The notes: generated from the sequence alone by a model not told the origin. A stretch of DNA of 64,000 nt from Reyranella sp. (GCA_019750135.1 JAIEOV010000005.1:124001-188000), one strand, 5' to 3'; shown: positions 17,418-25,253, counted from the stretch's first letter. Program-made: numbers and translations.

Positions 17418-18572
17418 CTAGGCCCAAGCAATTTCAAAGCTTCCCCCCGAGACAGGCCATGCGCAGCCAATACCGTGAGACCTCGCAAAGGCGATAACCC
17501 TTTTGGGAGGTCGACAGCCGACGACGATTACCAGAGCCTTAACACTGGCACGTTCGTAGAAGCGATACTCAAGAAGTTGCCCTACCGCTAGCCGTACAGC
17601 AAAACGGCTTGCCCCTGGCGTTGGTGCTGGCTTTATCTCTATAAACGTCCGCCCCTTAATCGAATGCTGTCCCACAAGGTCTACACTCTTATGGCGCCCA
17701 TCGAAGCTCATAAATCCAGCCGTTAGGCCAAATCGCACAAAGCTCTCCTTGAGCATTTCATGCTGAGGTTGAATCTCAACTTCGTATGCATCGACGTATT
17801 TTCGATAGGGTGAACTAGCAGCAGAACCAGTTCGTCGCCAAGAGAAGTCACTTCCCGCGCCGGCATTCTTGAAAGTGGCCGTCGAGCGAACCACGAACTC
17901 CTCGTCATCGGAGAACCATTCGAGAATAGAACCTTTGCATCCTGCATCTGCTAAGATCTTGCGAACCTTGTAAGGATTTTTGAGTGGCTGAGACTGTGCC
18001 CAGCGCCAAGTTAATGGGCTGCCACTTGCAGTAGTCAAATCAATCGACCGTAGAGGATACTCTTCCTCCGCCCACCAAAAGTCCCTGACTCGACACATCC
18101 AGGGAACATCAATGTTCAACAGAGCACGCAAGCTCAGTTTACGCGGGTCTCTGCTTCGCAATCGCCGGTCTTTGACTTCCTCAAGCACGGCAAGTTCGGG
18201 CCAAAAGGCTTGAGAACCGAATTTGGATCGCTTCTTTAAGTGCTGCTTCAACTTCTCATCGATCGGCCGGACATCCACGGCAGCGCCCACAAGACACCGT
18301 TGTCCGTTGTCGGGCTGGCGGCTAGTCATGATGATACCTACTCTTTGACTGGCAGCGAGTTCGCCGACCGGTCCACCATGCGCCGTTGTATAGAAACCGC
18401 GCCAAGCGCCTACGCGGTACAGCTCAGTATTGTTCCATTCCTCATGGCCAAAGCCATACTGTGCAGCAAACGACGGCGGATTGGCCGAGTAGTTCGATCT
18501 TGTGTCCAATGATGGGCATTTCCACTGCTTTGAGTTCCAAACCAAGCAATTGTGTTCGATGAATTTTGTCAT
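17418..18572 (-). CDS. Putative PD-(D/E)xK nuclease with an N-terminal recognition-like domain
   Basis: A 384-residue protein. The C-terminal domain (about 255-384) has the pattern of a restriction-endonuclease fold: D298 in SVDLVG, E312 and K314 in RTFIEIKPA, then Q332 and Y336 in AVGQLLEYRFY, a common motif-IV pair. The N-terminal part (about 1-130) contains YGFGHEEWNN and YRVGAWRGFYTT, as found at the front of several nuclease proteins; a base- or modification-reading role is only a guess. The middle (about 130-255) is unassigned. No methyltransferase is nearby, so a type IV-like or abortive-infection nuclease fits better than a classical restriction-modification system. The ATG at 18572 has a weak ribosome-binding site. 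Confidence 0.65.
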   Translation of the reverse strand: MTKFIEHNCLVWNSKQWKCPSLDTRSNYSANPPSFAAQYGFGHEEWNNTELYRVGAWRGFYTTAHGGPVGELAASQRVGIIMTSRQPDNGQRCLVGAAVDVRPIDEKLKQHLKKRSKFGSQAFWPELAVLEEVKDRRLRSRDPRKLSLRALLNIDVPWMCRVRDFWWAEEEYPLRSIDLTTASGSPLTWRWAQSQPLKNPYKVRKILADAGCKGSILEWFSDDEEFVVRSTATFKNAGAGSDFSWRRTGSAASSPYRKYVDAYEVEIQPQHEMLKESFVRFGLTAGFMSFDGRHKSVDLVGQHSIKGRTFIEIKPAPTPGASRFAVRLAVGQLLEYRFYERASVKALVIVVGCRPPKRVIAFARSHGIGCAWPVSGGSFEIAWA

Positions 18573-18685
18573 AGGGAGCCGCTTCTCGCCGAAGATGGCC
18601 TGAATACTGCAACAAAAAGTTGCATCGCCAAAGTCACGTTGCCACGCGAGCGCCCCTCTCGAAGCTTGGGGTGGCTGCGGTCGTC
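18573..18685 (-). promoter_or_regulatory. Upstream region of the nuclease gene with a short palindrome
   Basis: GCAAC-AAAAA-GTTGC at 18609-18623 is a perfect 5-bp inverted repeat around an A5 spacer, 37-51 bases upstream of the nuclease ATG. The position suits an operator or the start of the transcript. No other feature is seen in this stretch. Confidence 0.4.
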
Positions 18686-18916
18686 CTATGGGGTGTATCG
18701 CGCGTGAAAGCCCACGAGGCGCGCTTGGAATTTGTCGACGGATGATACAGGTGATTGGGCCGTACGACTGACCGCACTGGCATAGTACTCGATCACCACG
18801 GCGGACAGCGGCGACTGCATCCTGTTGGCGTGATCGACGATGACGTCGATCACGTAGTTGCCCAGGGCCTTGACGAACGTGGATTTGCAGTAGTTCTGCG
18901 TGCCGTCCGGACGCAT
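18686..18916 (-). pseudogene. Fragment of an FAD-linked (BBE-type) oxidase
   Basis: This encodes PDGTQNYCKSTFVKAL, VIDVIVDHANRMQSPLSA and VVIEYYASAVSRTA. These match the corresponding stretch of the intact oxidase at 31143-32528 almost residue for residue, and the DNA is nearly identical over about 130 bases (18783-18911 versus 31458-31587). Past that the match decays with a small internal deletion (FQARLVGFHARYTP versus FAARKAEYDVGFMAQWTDP). Only about one sixth of the gene is left. It marks the right edge of the rearranged region. Confidence 0.8.
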
Positions 18917-18982
18917 GCCCGCTTAAACGGCTAGAATCCCCCACGTCCCCGCTCGATCCAGCCACCCCTTCCCCCCCGTCCG

Positions 18983-20915
18983 TTGGGGACTGGCCGCCAA
19001 GTGTTCGCCATCCTCGCCCTGCTCGGCGCAATCGCGGTGCTGGTCACCAGCGTGCTGGGTTACCTGCAGGCGCGCGATGCGCTGCAAGGCCATCTACAAC
19101 CAGCTGACCTCGACCCGGAAGAGCAAGGTCCAGCAGGTCGAGATTTCCGCACCATCCGCAACGAGCTCTCGCAACTGGCCGGCTCGAAGGAAGCGATCGA
19201 CGCCGCGCGGGCGTTCCGCGCCACGTTCAACGAGCTCAATCGGGGCGAGGTGCCGGCCGATCTCCGCGGCAAGGTCGACGCCTGGTACGGCGCGCAGTTC
19301 ATGCCCGGCGTCCAGCGCCTGTCGGCCACGGAGGCAGACGTGAAGGCGTACCTGCCCGTCGATGCCGCCGGCTACTACCTGCAATACCACTACCTCGTCG
19401 CCAACCCCTACGACCGAGCGGCGCGAGCTGGTCGCCGATGCCGGCGACGGCAGCGCCTACAGCCAGCAGCACGCGATCTTCCACCCGCTGCTGCGCGACG
19501 CCGCCACGACTTTCGGCTTCTTCGACCTCATGCTGGCCGATCCGGCGTCCGGCCGCATCGTCTATGCCGTGCGCAAGGAAGTCGATTTCTCCGCCTCGCT
19601 GCGCAGCCCTCCCTTCCGGCAATCGAACCCCGCCCTGACGGTCGCCCACTGCGCCGGCGACGCCGACAAGGCGGTCGCCTGCCTGGAAGACTTCGCGCCC
19701 TATGCGCCCTCGGCCGGCGCGCCAATCGCCTTCATGGCCGCGCCGGTCATCGACAGGAACGCCGTGATCGGCGTGCCGATCGCGCAAGGGTCGTGACCGG
19801 CGGACGGCGCTGGCGCGAGGACGGATTCGGCGACACCGGCGAGGCCTATCTCGTCGGGTCCGACAACCGCGCGCGCTCCGGCCCGCGGGCGTTCTACGAA
19901 AACCGTACGCGCTTCCATGCCGAGCTCAAGGAGAGCGGCAGCGCCGACCAGGAGATCGACGCCATCCGCCGCTATGGCACGCCGGTGCTCCAGCAGCGCA
20001 TCGCCACCGAGGCCGTCCAGGCCGCGCTCGCCGGCACGGAGGGTGTCGGCGAGACCGTCGGCTATCGGGGGGTGCCGACGCTCGCCTCGTGGGGGCCGTT
20101 GTCGATTGCCGGCCTCAACTGGGTCCTGGTCGCCAAGATCGACGCCGCGGAGGCCTTCGCGCCGATCGACACGCTCCGGCGCAACCTGACCGTCGTCGGC
20201 GCCGTCGCCCTGCTGGTGGTGGTCGTGACCTCCGCCTGGCTGTCGGGCGCGCTGCTCGGACCGCTGCGGGAACTCACCGCCGGCGTGATGCGCTTTGCCG
20301 CCGGGGACTACGGCGCCCGGGTCGCCGTGCGCAGCCGCGACGAGATCGGCCGCCTGCGCACGGCGTTCAACGCCATGGTCGACGAGCTGCGCGAGAAGAA
20401 CACCCTCATCGAGAGCAAGAACCGCGAGAACGAGGAGCTGCTGCTCAACGTCCTGCCGGGGCCGATCGCCAACCGCCTGCGCGAGGCGAGAAGAACATCG
20501 CCGACGGCTTCGCCGAGGTCACGGTGGCCTTCGCCGACATCGTCGGCTTCACCGCCCTGTCGTCGCAGATGCCGCCGGCCGACGTCGTCACCCTGCTGAA
20601 CGGGCTGTTCACGCGGTTCGGCGAGGCGGCGCACGAGCTCGGCATCGAGAAGATCAAGACGCTGGGCGATGCCTCCATGGCGGTGCAGCGGCCCCGTCGT
20701 GGCCGGCGTGATCGGCAAGTCGAAGTACATCCATGACCTGTGGGGCGACACGGTGAACCTGGCGAGCCGCATGGAATCGGGCGGCTTGCCCGGCGCGATC
20801 CAGGTGACGCGGTCGGTGTACGACACGCTCAAAGGACCGCTTCGCCTTCGAGCCGCGCGGCCAGATCGACGTCAAGGGCCGCAGCGGCGTCGAGGCCTGG
20901 CTGCTGAAGATCTGA
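18983..20915 (+). pseudogene. Receptor-type adenylate cyclase broken by several frameshifts
   Basis: Joining three frames recovers a whole receptor cyclase: an N-terminal membrane helix (VFAILALLGAIAVLVTSVLG), a periplasmic sensor (QVEISA..., DFRTIRNELSQLAGSKEAID, ADVKAYLPVDAAGYYLQYHY), a second helix (VVGAVALLVVVVTSAWLSGA), HAMP (RELTAGVMRFAAGDYGARV) and a class III cyclase domain ([40 protein letters not shown]) ending GVEAWLLKI. The reading frame changes near 19083, 19140, 19412, 19795, 20490, 20690 and 20840. An upstream start could not be fixed; TTG at 18983 is the first candidate. With this many shifts it is a pseudogene unless the assembly is faulty here. Overall layout resembles the intact cyclase at 33829-35574. 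Confidence 0.8.
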
Positions 20916-21041
20916 GGCTCACGCCTCGAGGCGGCGATGCACGCCGTCGGCGCAACCTTGACATATATCAATCAGACGAAAGGGCCATCCGGTTACCATG
21001 CTGTCGGCCCGGACAGTCGGGCCAGCCACAGGGGGAAACAC

Positions 21042-21662
21042 ATGTTGAAGAAGTTCCTGATCGCGACGGCAGCTGGACTGCTGCTGGCGGCCTGCCAACA
21101 GCAGCCGCAGATGGCCAGCCCGGCACCCGTTACGCCAGTGAGGCAGTTGTTCGTCGTGTACTTCAACACCGGTCAATCGGACATATTGCCTGAAGGGCAG
21201 GCGACGATTGCCCAGGCCTCGGCAACCTTCAAGCAGGGCGGCACCAACGTGCTCGTGAAAGGCCATGCCGACCGCGTCGGCGATCAGGGGGCGAACCTGC
21301 GGCTTTCCATGGCGCGCACGGCGGCCGTGAAGGCCGCGCTGATGCGCGCCGGCGTGCCGGAGTCGGCGATCCGGTCGGGCAGCCTGGGTGAGGAAAGCCT
21401 GCCGGTCCCCACCGCCGACCAAGTCCCCGAGCGGCTCAACCGCAGTGTTCACATCACGGTCATCGGGCGGCCGGTCATGAGCGACAAGGACTATTGCGCC
21501 GCGCTGGCCAGGAAGTGGCGTTCGTATTCCCGGACGGGCGCACAGGGTCCGGCGCCGCAGGCGATCGCCCAGTGCGATTCCGGAAACTACGACGCGGGCA
21601 TCACGGTTCTGGAGCAGGTCCTGACGGACGACAGGGTCGTGTTGCCGTCGCGCTATCTGTAG
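21042..21662 (+). CDS. OmpA-family lipoprotein
   Basis: A 206-residue outer-membrane lipoprotein. The signal peptide [18 protein letters not shown] ends in a lipobox (LLAAC). The OmpA C-terminal domain (about 35-150) binds peptidoglycan: [20 protein letters not shown], then [20 protein letters not shown] with the usual D and R positions. A tail of about 55 residues ([14 protein letters not shown]...[10 protein letters not shown]) is extra to the domain. A GGGGGA ribosome-binding site precedes the ATG at 21042. It is followed by an intrinsic terminator, so it is probably monocistronic. It would tether the outer membrane to the cell wall. Confidence 0.88.
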   Translation: MLKKFLIATAAGLLLAACQQQPQMASPAPVTPVRQLFVVYFNTGQSDILPEGQATIAQASATFKQGGTNVLVKGHADRVGDQGANLRLSMARTAAVKAALMRAGVPESAIRSGSLGEESLPVPTADQVPERLNRSVHITVIGRPVMSDKDYCAALARKWRSYSRTGAQGPAPQAIAQCDSGNYDAGITVLEQVLTDDRVVLPSRYL

Positions 21663-21689
21663 CCTGATCCGGCTCGACTAGATTGTAGA

Positions 21690-21719
21690 GGGCGGTCCTC
21701 CTGCGAGGGCCGCCCTTTT
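21690..21719 (+). terminator. Intrinsic terminator of the OmpA-like gene
   Basis: GGGCGGTCCTC (21690-21700) and GAGGGCCGCCC (21705-21715) form an 11-bp stem with one G-U pair around a CTGC loop, followed by TTTT. It also lies just past the stop of the convergent cupin gene and may serve both. Confidence 0.85.
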
Positions 21720-21726
21720 CAGTCGA

Positions 21727-22275
21727 TCACGCCCGGCGACAGGCCTTGCCGACGATGTAGGCCACACCTTCCGCCCCGACCTGCGCCGTATGCATGCATC
21801 CCGCCGCGATCTCGCAGTGGTCGCCGGCCTTGAACGTCTCCGCCTTGTTGTCTCGGACGATGGTGATCTCGCCGCTCAGCACCATGATACGCGCGTCGAA
21901 GTCGTGGGCGTGCAGGTCCTCGGCAAAGCAGGGCTTCTGGCCGCCATGCACGACCTCGAAGCCCTCGCGCCGCAGGTCGCTCTCGAACGCCTCGCGGCTG
22001 AGCGGGCCGGTGCGGCGGCGGCCCGACAGCAGGGCGACGCCTTCCGGCCCGACCTGCTCGGCATGCATGCAGCCCATCGGGACCTCGAAGCATTGACCGG
22101 CGCGGAAGGTGACGGGGGCGTTGTCGCGGGTGATGGTGATTTCGCCGCCCAGGACGAAGGCCTTGGCGTCGAAGTCATGGCAGTGATTGGGGGTCGCCAG
22201 GTACGGCTTCTGGCTGGTGTTCACGACCCGATAGCCATCGCGACGCAGGTCTGCTTCGAATTCGGTCCGGTCCAT
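21727..22275 (-). CDS. Tandem-cupin protein
   Basis: A 182-residue protein made of two similar halves of about 90 residues. Each half has a lead-in (EFEADLRRDGYRVV / AFESDLRREGFEVV), a His-containing strand (NHCHDFDAKAFVLGGEITIT / LHAHDFDARIMVLSGEITIV) and a closing GCMH(A/T)xQVGxEGV. The histidines fit cupin metal binding. The halves are so alike that a recent internal duplication is likely. It is divergent from, and 66 bases away from, an XRE-cupin regulator. That regulator is the probable controller. The substrate is unknown. Confidence 0.8.
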   Translation of the reverse strand: MDRTEFEADLRRDGYRVVNTSQKPYLATPNHCHDFDAKAFVLGGEITITRDNAPVTFRAGQCFEVPMGCMHAEQVGPEGVALLSGRRRTGPLSREAFESDLRREGFEVVHGGQKPCFAEDLHAHDFDARIMVLSGEITIVRDNKAETFKAGDHCEIAAGCMHTAQVGAEGVAYIVGKACRRA

Positions 22276-22341
22276 GGCGGCTGCTTCCTCTGCTTGCGTG
22301 TGCTTGCGTGGGCGGCCGGAATGTGCGCTATAGAGGATATC

Positions 22342-22911
22342 ATGTCAACTTTAGAGGACGAGATCAGCCTGCGGACAGGACGGGCGGTCAAGCAACAGCG
22401 CGAGGCCCGGGGCTTCAGCTTGCGCGAGCTGGCGGCGCGCAGCGGCATCTCCTCCTCGATGATCTCGGACATCGAGCGCGGCGCGAAGTCGCCGACCGTC
22501 ATCACCGTGGTGCGGCTCGCCGAGGCGCTGGGGGTCGGCGCCGCTCTCCTGGTCGACGGCGGGCCGGGTGCGGCGACGCGCATCCGCGTCCTGCGGCGCG
22601 GCGAGGGCAAGGGCGGCGAGCACCCCGCCCGCTGGCAAACCCTGGGGCCGGCGACACAAGGCAGCCGCATCGACTTCGTGCGCTACGAGATCCCGCCGTC
22701 GACCGTGCTCGGCCCGACCGACGGGCACGCCGCGGGCACGGTCGAGCACATGCATGTCGCCACCGGCACCGTCCGCGTCACCGTGGGCGACGAGACGGCC
22801 GAGCTCGCGGCGGGCGACAGCTGCAGCTGCCGCACCGACGTCGTGCATGCGATCGAGAATCCCGATCCGTCGGCCGAGGCGCTGGTCTACCTGATCGTCG
22901 AGCGCGGTTGA
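22342..22911 (+). CDS. XRE-family regulator with C-terminal cupin sensor
   Basis: A 189-residue transcription factor. A helix-turn-helix (about residues 15-65) includes FSLRELAARSGISSSMISDI. A cupin_2 domain (about 105-188) includes VEHMHVATGTVRVTVGDETA and ends SAEALVYLIVERG. Such proteins bind small ligands in the cupin barrel and control neighbouring catabolic or amine genes. The start at 22342 (MSTLEDE) is chosen as the first ATG after an AGAGGA-like site. Divergent placement suggests control of the tandem-cupin gene from the shared 66-base region. Confidence 0.88.
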   Translation: MSTLEDEISLRTGRAVKQQREARGFSLRELAARSGISSSMISDIERGAKSPTVITVVRLAEALGVGAALLVDGGPGAATRIRVLRRGEGKGGEHPARWQTLGPATQGSRIDFVRYEIPPSTVLGPTDGHAAGTVEHMHVATGTVRVTVGDETAELAAGDSCSCRTDVVHAIENPDPSAEALVYLIVERG

Positions 22912-22973
22912 TCCGGCACGACGCGCGCGGGGGCCTCGCAGAACGAGCTCACATGGACGCCCCGCGCCGCGCG

Positions 22974-23060
22974 GTGTACGGTCGCGCACCATCGTCCCCC
23001 AAATGCCGGCCTACGATGGCTGAGAGAGACGTGCGCTCCCGCCCCCATCGCGAGGTGCAC
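22974..23060 (+). promoter_or_regulatory. Structured 5' leader element, copy 1 (upstream of hflK)
   Basis: Three stems are visible. P1: GTGTAC (22974-22979) with GTGCAC (23055-23060). P2: CCATCG (22989-22994) with CGATGG (23014-23019), running directly into GGCTGAGAGA (23018-23027). P3: CTC-(CC)-GC (23036-23042) with GC-GAG (23050-23054). The GAGG at 23052-23055, a likely ribosome-binding site, is inside P3/P1. A TTG at 23063 lies 7 bases further on and opens a 27-codon frame that overlaps the hflK start at 23136. Copy 2 at 24311-24398 has the same layout with compensating base changes in P1. Ligand or trigger unknown. Confidence 0.6.
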
Positions 23061-23135
23061 GCTTGAAACGCCGGCCCATCCTGCCCGCTCGTCGTCGTCC
23101 GCCCGTGCCTGCCCGCCGTCTCGCGGAGCCGGTCC

Positions 23136-24284
23136 ATGGCGAATGACGGCGGCAACGGCGGCGGCCCGTGGGCCAGCGGTCGCGGTGGCGGCACGCGCGG
23201 CGGCCGCAACGGCCCGCGCCGCCCGACCGACATCGACAACGTGGTGCGCCTCGGCCGGGAGCGGCTGAAGAACCTCGCGCCCGGCGGCTTCGGGTCCTCC
23301 CGGGGCATCGTGCTGGTCGTGCTGCTGGGCATCGCGATCTGGCTGGCCACCGGCTTCTTCCGCGTGCAGCCCAACCAGCAGGCGATCCAGCTGGTGTTCG
23401 GCAAGCCCTACGGCAAGCCGGTCGAGCCTGGCCTGCACTACAACCTGCCGGGCCCGATCGGCGACGTCATCGTGGTCGACGTGCAGGACCAGCGCCGCGT
23501 CGTGATCGGCGCGCGCGGCGCCGACCGCCCGGCCTCGACGCGCGGCGGCCCGCGCACGACCTCGACCGAGAACCTGATGCTGATGGGCGACGAGAACATC
23601 GTCGACATCGAGTTCGCCGTGCTGTGGCAGATCAAGGACGTCTTCAAGTACGCCTTCGACGTGCGCAATCCGGAGGAGAACGTGCGCGATGCCGCCGAGG
23701 CGGCGATGCGCGAGGTCATCGGCCGCTCGACCCTGCAATATGCCCAGACCGAGGGCCGCAGCCGCATCGAGCAGGACGCCAAGGAGCTGATGCAGCGCAT
23801 CCTCGACGGATACGGGCTGGGGGTGCGCATCTCCACCGTCCAGCTGCTGCGTGTCGACCCGCCGCAGGAGGTCATCGCGGCGTTCCGCGACGTGCAGGCG
23901 GCACGCGCCGACAAGGAGAAGAGCATCAACGAGGCCAACACCTATCGGAACCAGGTGCTGCCGCGCGCCAAGGGCGAGGCCGAATCGATCATCCAGCGCG
24001 GCGAGGCCTACAAGGCCGAGACCGTCGCGCGGGCGAGCGGCGACGCCCAGCGCTTCGACCAGGTCCGCGAGCAATACGACAAGGCCCGCGACATCACCAC
24101 CGAGCGGCTCTACCTCGACACGATGGAGGAAGTGCTGCGTGGCGTGAACAAGGTGCTGGTCGACAGGAACGCGTCGGGCGCCGGCGGCGTGGTGCCGTAT
24201 CTGCCCCTCTCATTCGGGCCCCTATCATCCGGGCCACTATCATCCGGAAAGGCGCGCGAGCCGGCGCCGGCAACGTCTCGATAA
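23136..24284 (+). CDS. hflK: HflK-like SPFH/prohibitin membrane protein, no HflC beside it
   Basis: A 382-residue protein of the HflK family, which with HflC controls the FtsH protease in the inner membrane. A Gly/Arg-rich cytoplasmic N-terminus is followed by one membrane helix (GIVLVVLLGIAIWLATGFF, about 57-75). The SPFH domain has RVQPNQQAIQLVFGKPYGKP, NLMLMGDENIVDIEFAVLWQ and the coiled-coil region RDVQAARADKEKSINEANTY. The C-terminus carries a short repeat (LPLSFGPLSSGPLSSG) from a 15-base tandem repeat. HflC normally follows immediately; here the next genes are unrelated small proteins. This may be a secondary copy, with the main hflKC pair elsewhere. Confidence 0.85.
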   Translation: MANDGGNGGGPWASGRGGGTRGGRNGPRRPTDIDNVVRLGRERLKNLAPGGFGSSRGIVLVVLLGIAIWLATGFFRVQPNQQAIQLVFGKPYGKPVEPGLHYNLPGPIGDVIVVDVQDQRRVVIGARGADRPASTRGGPRTTSTENLMLMGDENIVDIEFAVLWQIKDVFKYAFDVRNPEENVRDAAEAAMREVIGRSTLQYAQTEGRSRIEQDAKELMQRILDGYGLGVRISTVQLLRVDPPQEVIAAFRDVQAARADKEKSINEANTYRNQVLPRAKGEAESIIQRGEAYKAETVARASGDAQRFDQVREQYDKARDITTERLYLDTMEEVLRGVNKVLVDRNASGAGGVVPYLPLSFGPLSSGPLSSGKAREPAPATSR

Positions 24285-24310
24285 GGTTCATGGACGCAGC
24301 CGCCGGCGGG

Positions 24311-24398
24311 GTGTATGGCTGCTGCACCATCGCCCACTCAACGTCGGCCTGCGATGGCTGAGAGATGCGTGTGCTCCCGCCTTACCGGCGAGGTACAC
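24311..24398 (+). promoter_or_regulatory. Structured 5' leader element, copy 2 (upstream of a 29-residue peptide)
   Basis: Same architecture as the element at 22974-23060. P1: GTGTAT (24311-24316) with GTACAC (24393-24398). P2: CCATCG (24327-24332) with CGATGG (24352-24357), then GGCTGAGAGA. P3: CTC-(CC)-GCC (24374-24381) with GGC-GAG (24387-24392). GAGG at 24390-24393 is buried in the stems and sits 7 bases before the ATG at 24401, the same spacing as in copy 1. In P1, the fourth and sixth pairs differ between copies (T-G/C-G versus T-A/T-G) yet pairing is kept. This supports a conserved RNA that gates translation. Confidence 0.65.
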
Positions 24399-24400
24399 AC

Positions 24401-24490
24401 ATGAAGGATTGGCTCGTACCGCCCGTCCTGTTCCCGTTTTTCCTGATTCTGCTGATCATCGGCTACGCGATCCTGCGTACGCCGACCTGA
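24401..24490 (+). CDS. 29-residue single-pass membrane peptide
   Basis: The frame starts MKDWLVPPVLFPFF, continues LILLIIGYAILR and ends TPT. It is one hydrophobic helix with short polar ends. The ATG follows directly after the structured leader, with GAGG 7 bases upstream. Short size means it would be missed by routine annotation. A role as a small membrane-protein regulator is possible because hflK lies just upstream, but nothing in the sequence proves it. The next gene starts 29 bases downstream and may be in the same transcript. Confidence 0.55.
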   Translation: MKDWLVPPVLFPFFLILLIIGYAILRTPT

Positions 24491-24519
24491 CGGCCGCGCG
24501 CGGCCGGAAAGGATTCGCC

Positions 24520-24882
24520 ATGAAACTCCCGAAGGACACCAAGCCCCTGATCCAGGGTGCCGCCATCGGCGCCGTCATCTGCGCCATCGTCGGCTTCACC
24601 TGGGGCGGCTGGGTGACGGGCGCCACGGCGCGCAAGGATGCCGCGGTGTCGGCGCACAACGCGACAGTGGCTACACTGGCGCCCTTCTGTGCCGAGCGTT
24701 TCCGCGCCCAGAGCGATGCCACGACGCGCATGGCCGAGCTCGCCAAGGCAAGCACCTGGGAACGCAGCAGCGTCGTCGAGAAGAGCGGATTCGCCGCCAT
24801 GCCCGGCAGCAAGACCGGCGATTCCGACATCGCCCGCGCCTGCGTCGAGCTGTTGCTGGCGCCCGCGACGCCCAAGACGTGA
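24520..24882 (+). CDS. Conserved hypothetical protein with one membrane helix
   Basis: A 120-residue protein. A basic N-terminus (MKLPKDTKPLIQ) leads into one membrane helix (GAAIGAVICAIVGFTWGGW, about 13-31). The rest is a periplasmic domain with two Cys (APFCAERF, ARACVELL) and the segment EKSGFAAMPGSKTGDSDI. This layout recurs in rhizobia-like genomes as a family of unknown function. A GGAAAGGA ribosome-binding site precedes the ATG. The stop overlaps the GTG start of the next gene. Confidence 0.75.
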   Translation: MKLPKDTKPLIQGAAIGAVICAIVGFTWGGWVTGATARKDAAVSAHNATVATLAPFCAERFRAQSDATTRMAELAKASTWERSSVVEKSGFAAMPGSKTGDSDIARACVELLLAPATPKT

Positions 24883-25241
24883 CGCCCGCCACCGCCGTCG
24901 TCGCTGGTTCCGTCCTGGCCGCGGCGCTGCTGATGACGGCCTGCGACGGCTTTCATGCCGGCCACATCAGCGCTGGCGGCGCGCCGGTCGGCACGGCGCG
25001 CGGCATCGACGAAGCCTACGCCCAGCGCGACGCCTGCCTGGCGCGCAACGCTGCCGAACGCGCGCTGGCCGGCGCCTCGCTTCACGCGCGCGCCCAGGCG
25101 CTGGCCCTCGCCTGCGCGACCGAAACCAACGCGCTGATCACAGCCTCGAGCCGCGGCGACTCCGCGATCGCCGGCGCCATCCGCGACGACTCGGCATTCC
25201 GCGCCCTGGGCGTCGTGCTCAGGACGCCCGCCGTAAACTGA
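24879..25241 (+). CDS. Small putative lipoprotein
   Basis: A 120-residue product starting with GTG that overlaps the previous stop (GTGA). The N-terminus TAVVAGSVLAAALLMTAC has a hydrophobic core and a lipobox-like LMTAC, so export and lipidation are likely. The mature part is Ala-rich and helical with two further Cys (RDACLARN, LALACATE). No family is recognised. Close coupling to both neighbours suggests a small operon of envelope proteins (24401-25574). Confidence 0.6.
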   Translation: MTPATAVVAGSVLAAALLMTACDGFHAGHISAGGAPVGTARGIDEAYAQRDACLARNAAERALAGASLHARAQALALACATETNALITASSRGDSAIAGAIRDDSAFRALGVVLRTPAVN

Positions 25242-25253
25242 GAGAGCTGCCCG

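Noticed and set aside
13745-18690. Prophage or integrative element
   Set aside because: No integrase, transposase, phage structural gene or tRNA attachment site was found in or beside the insert.
24350-24370. TPP riboswitch, because of the CTGAGA block in the leader elements
   Set aside because: The other TPP-aptamer blocks are missing and no thiamine gene follows; the shared six bases are not enough.
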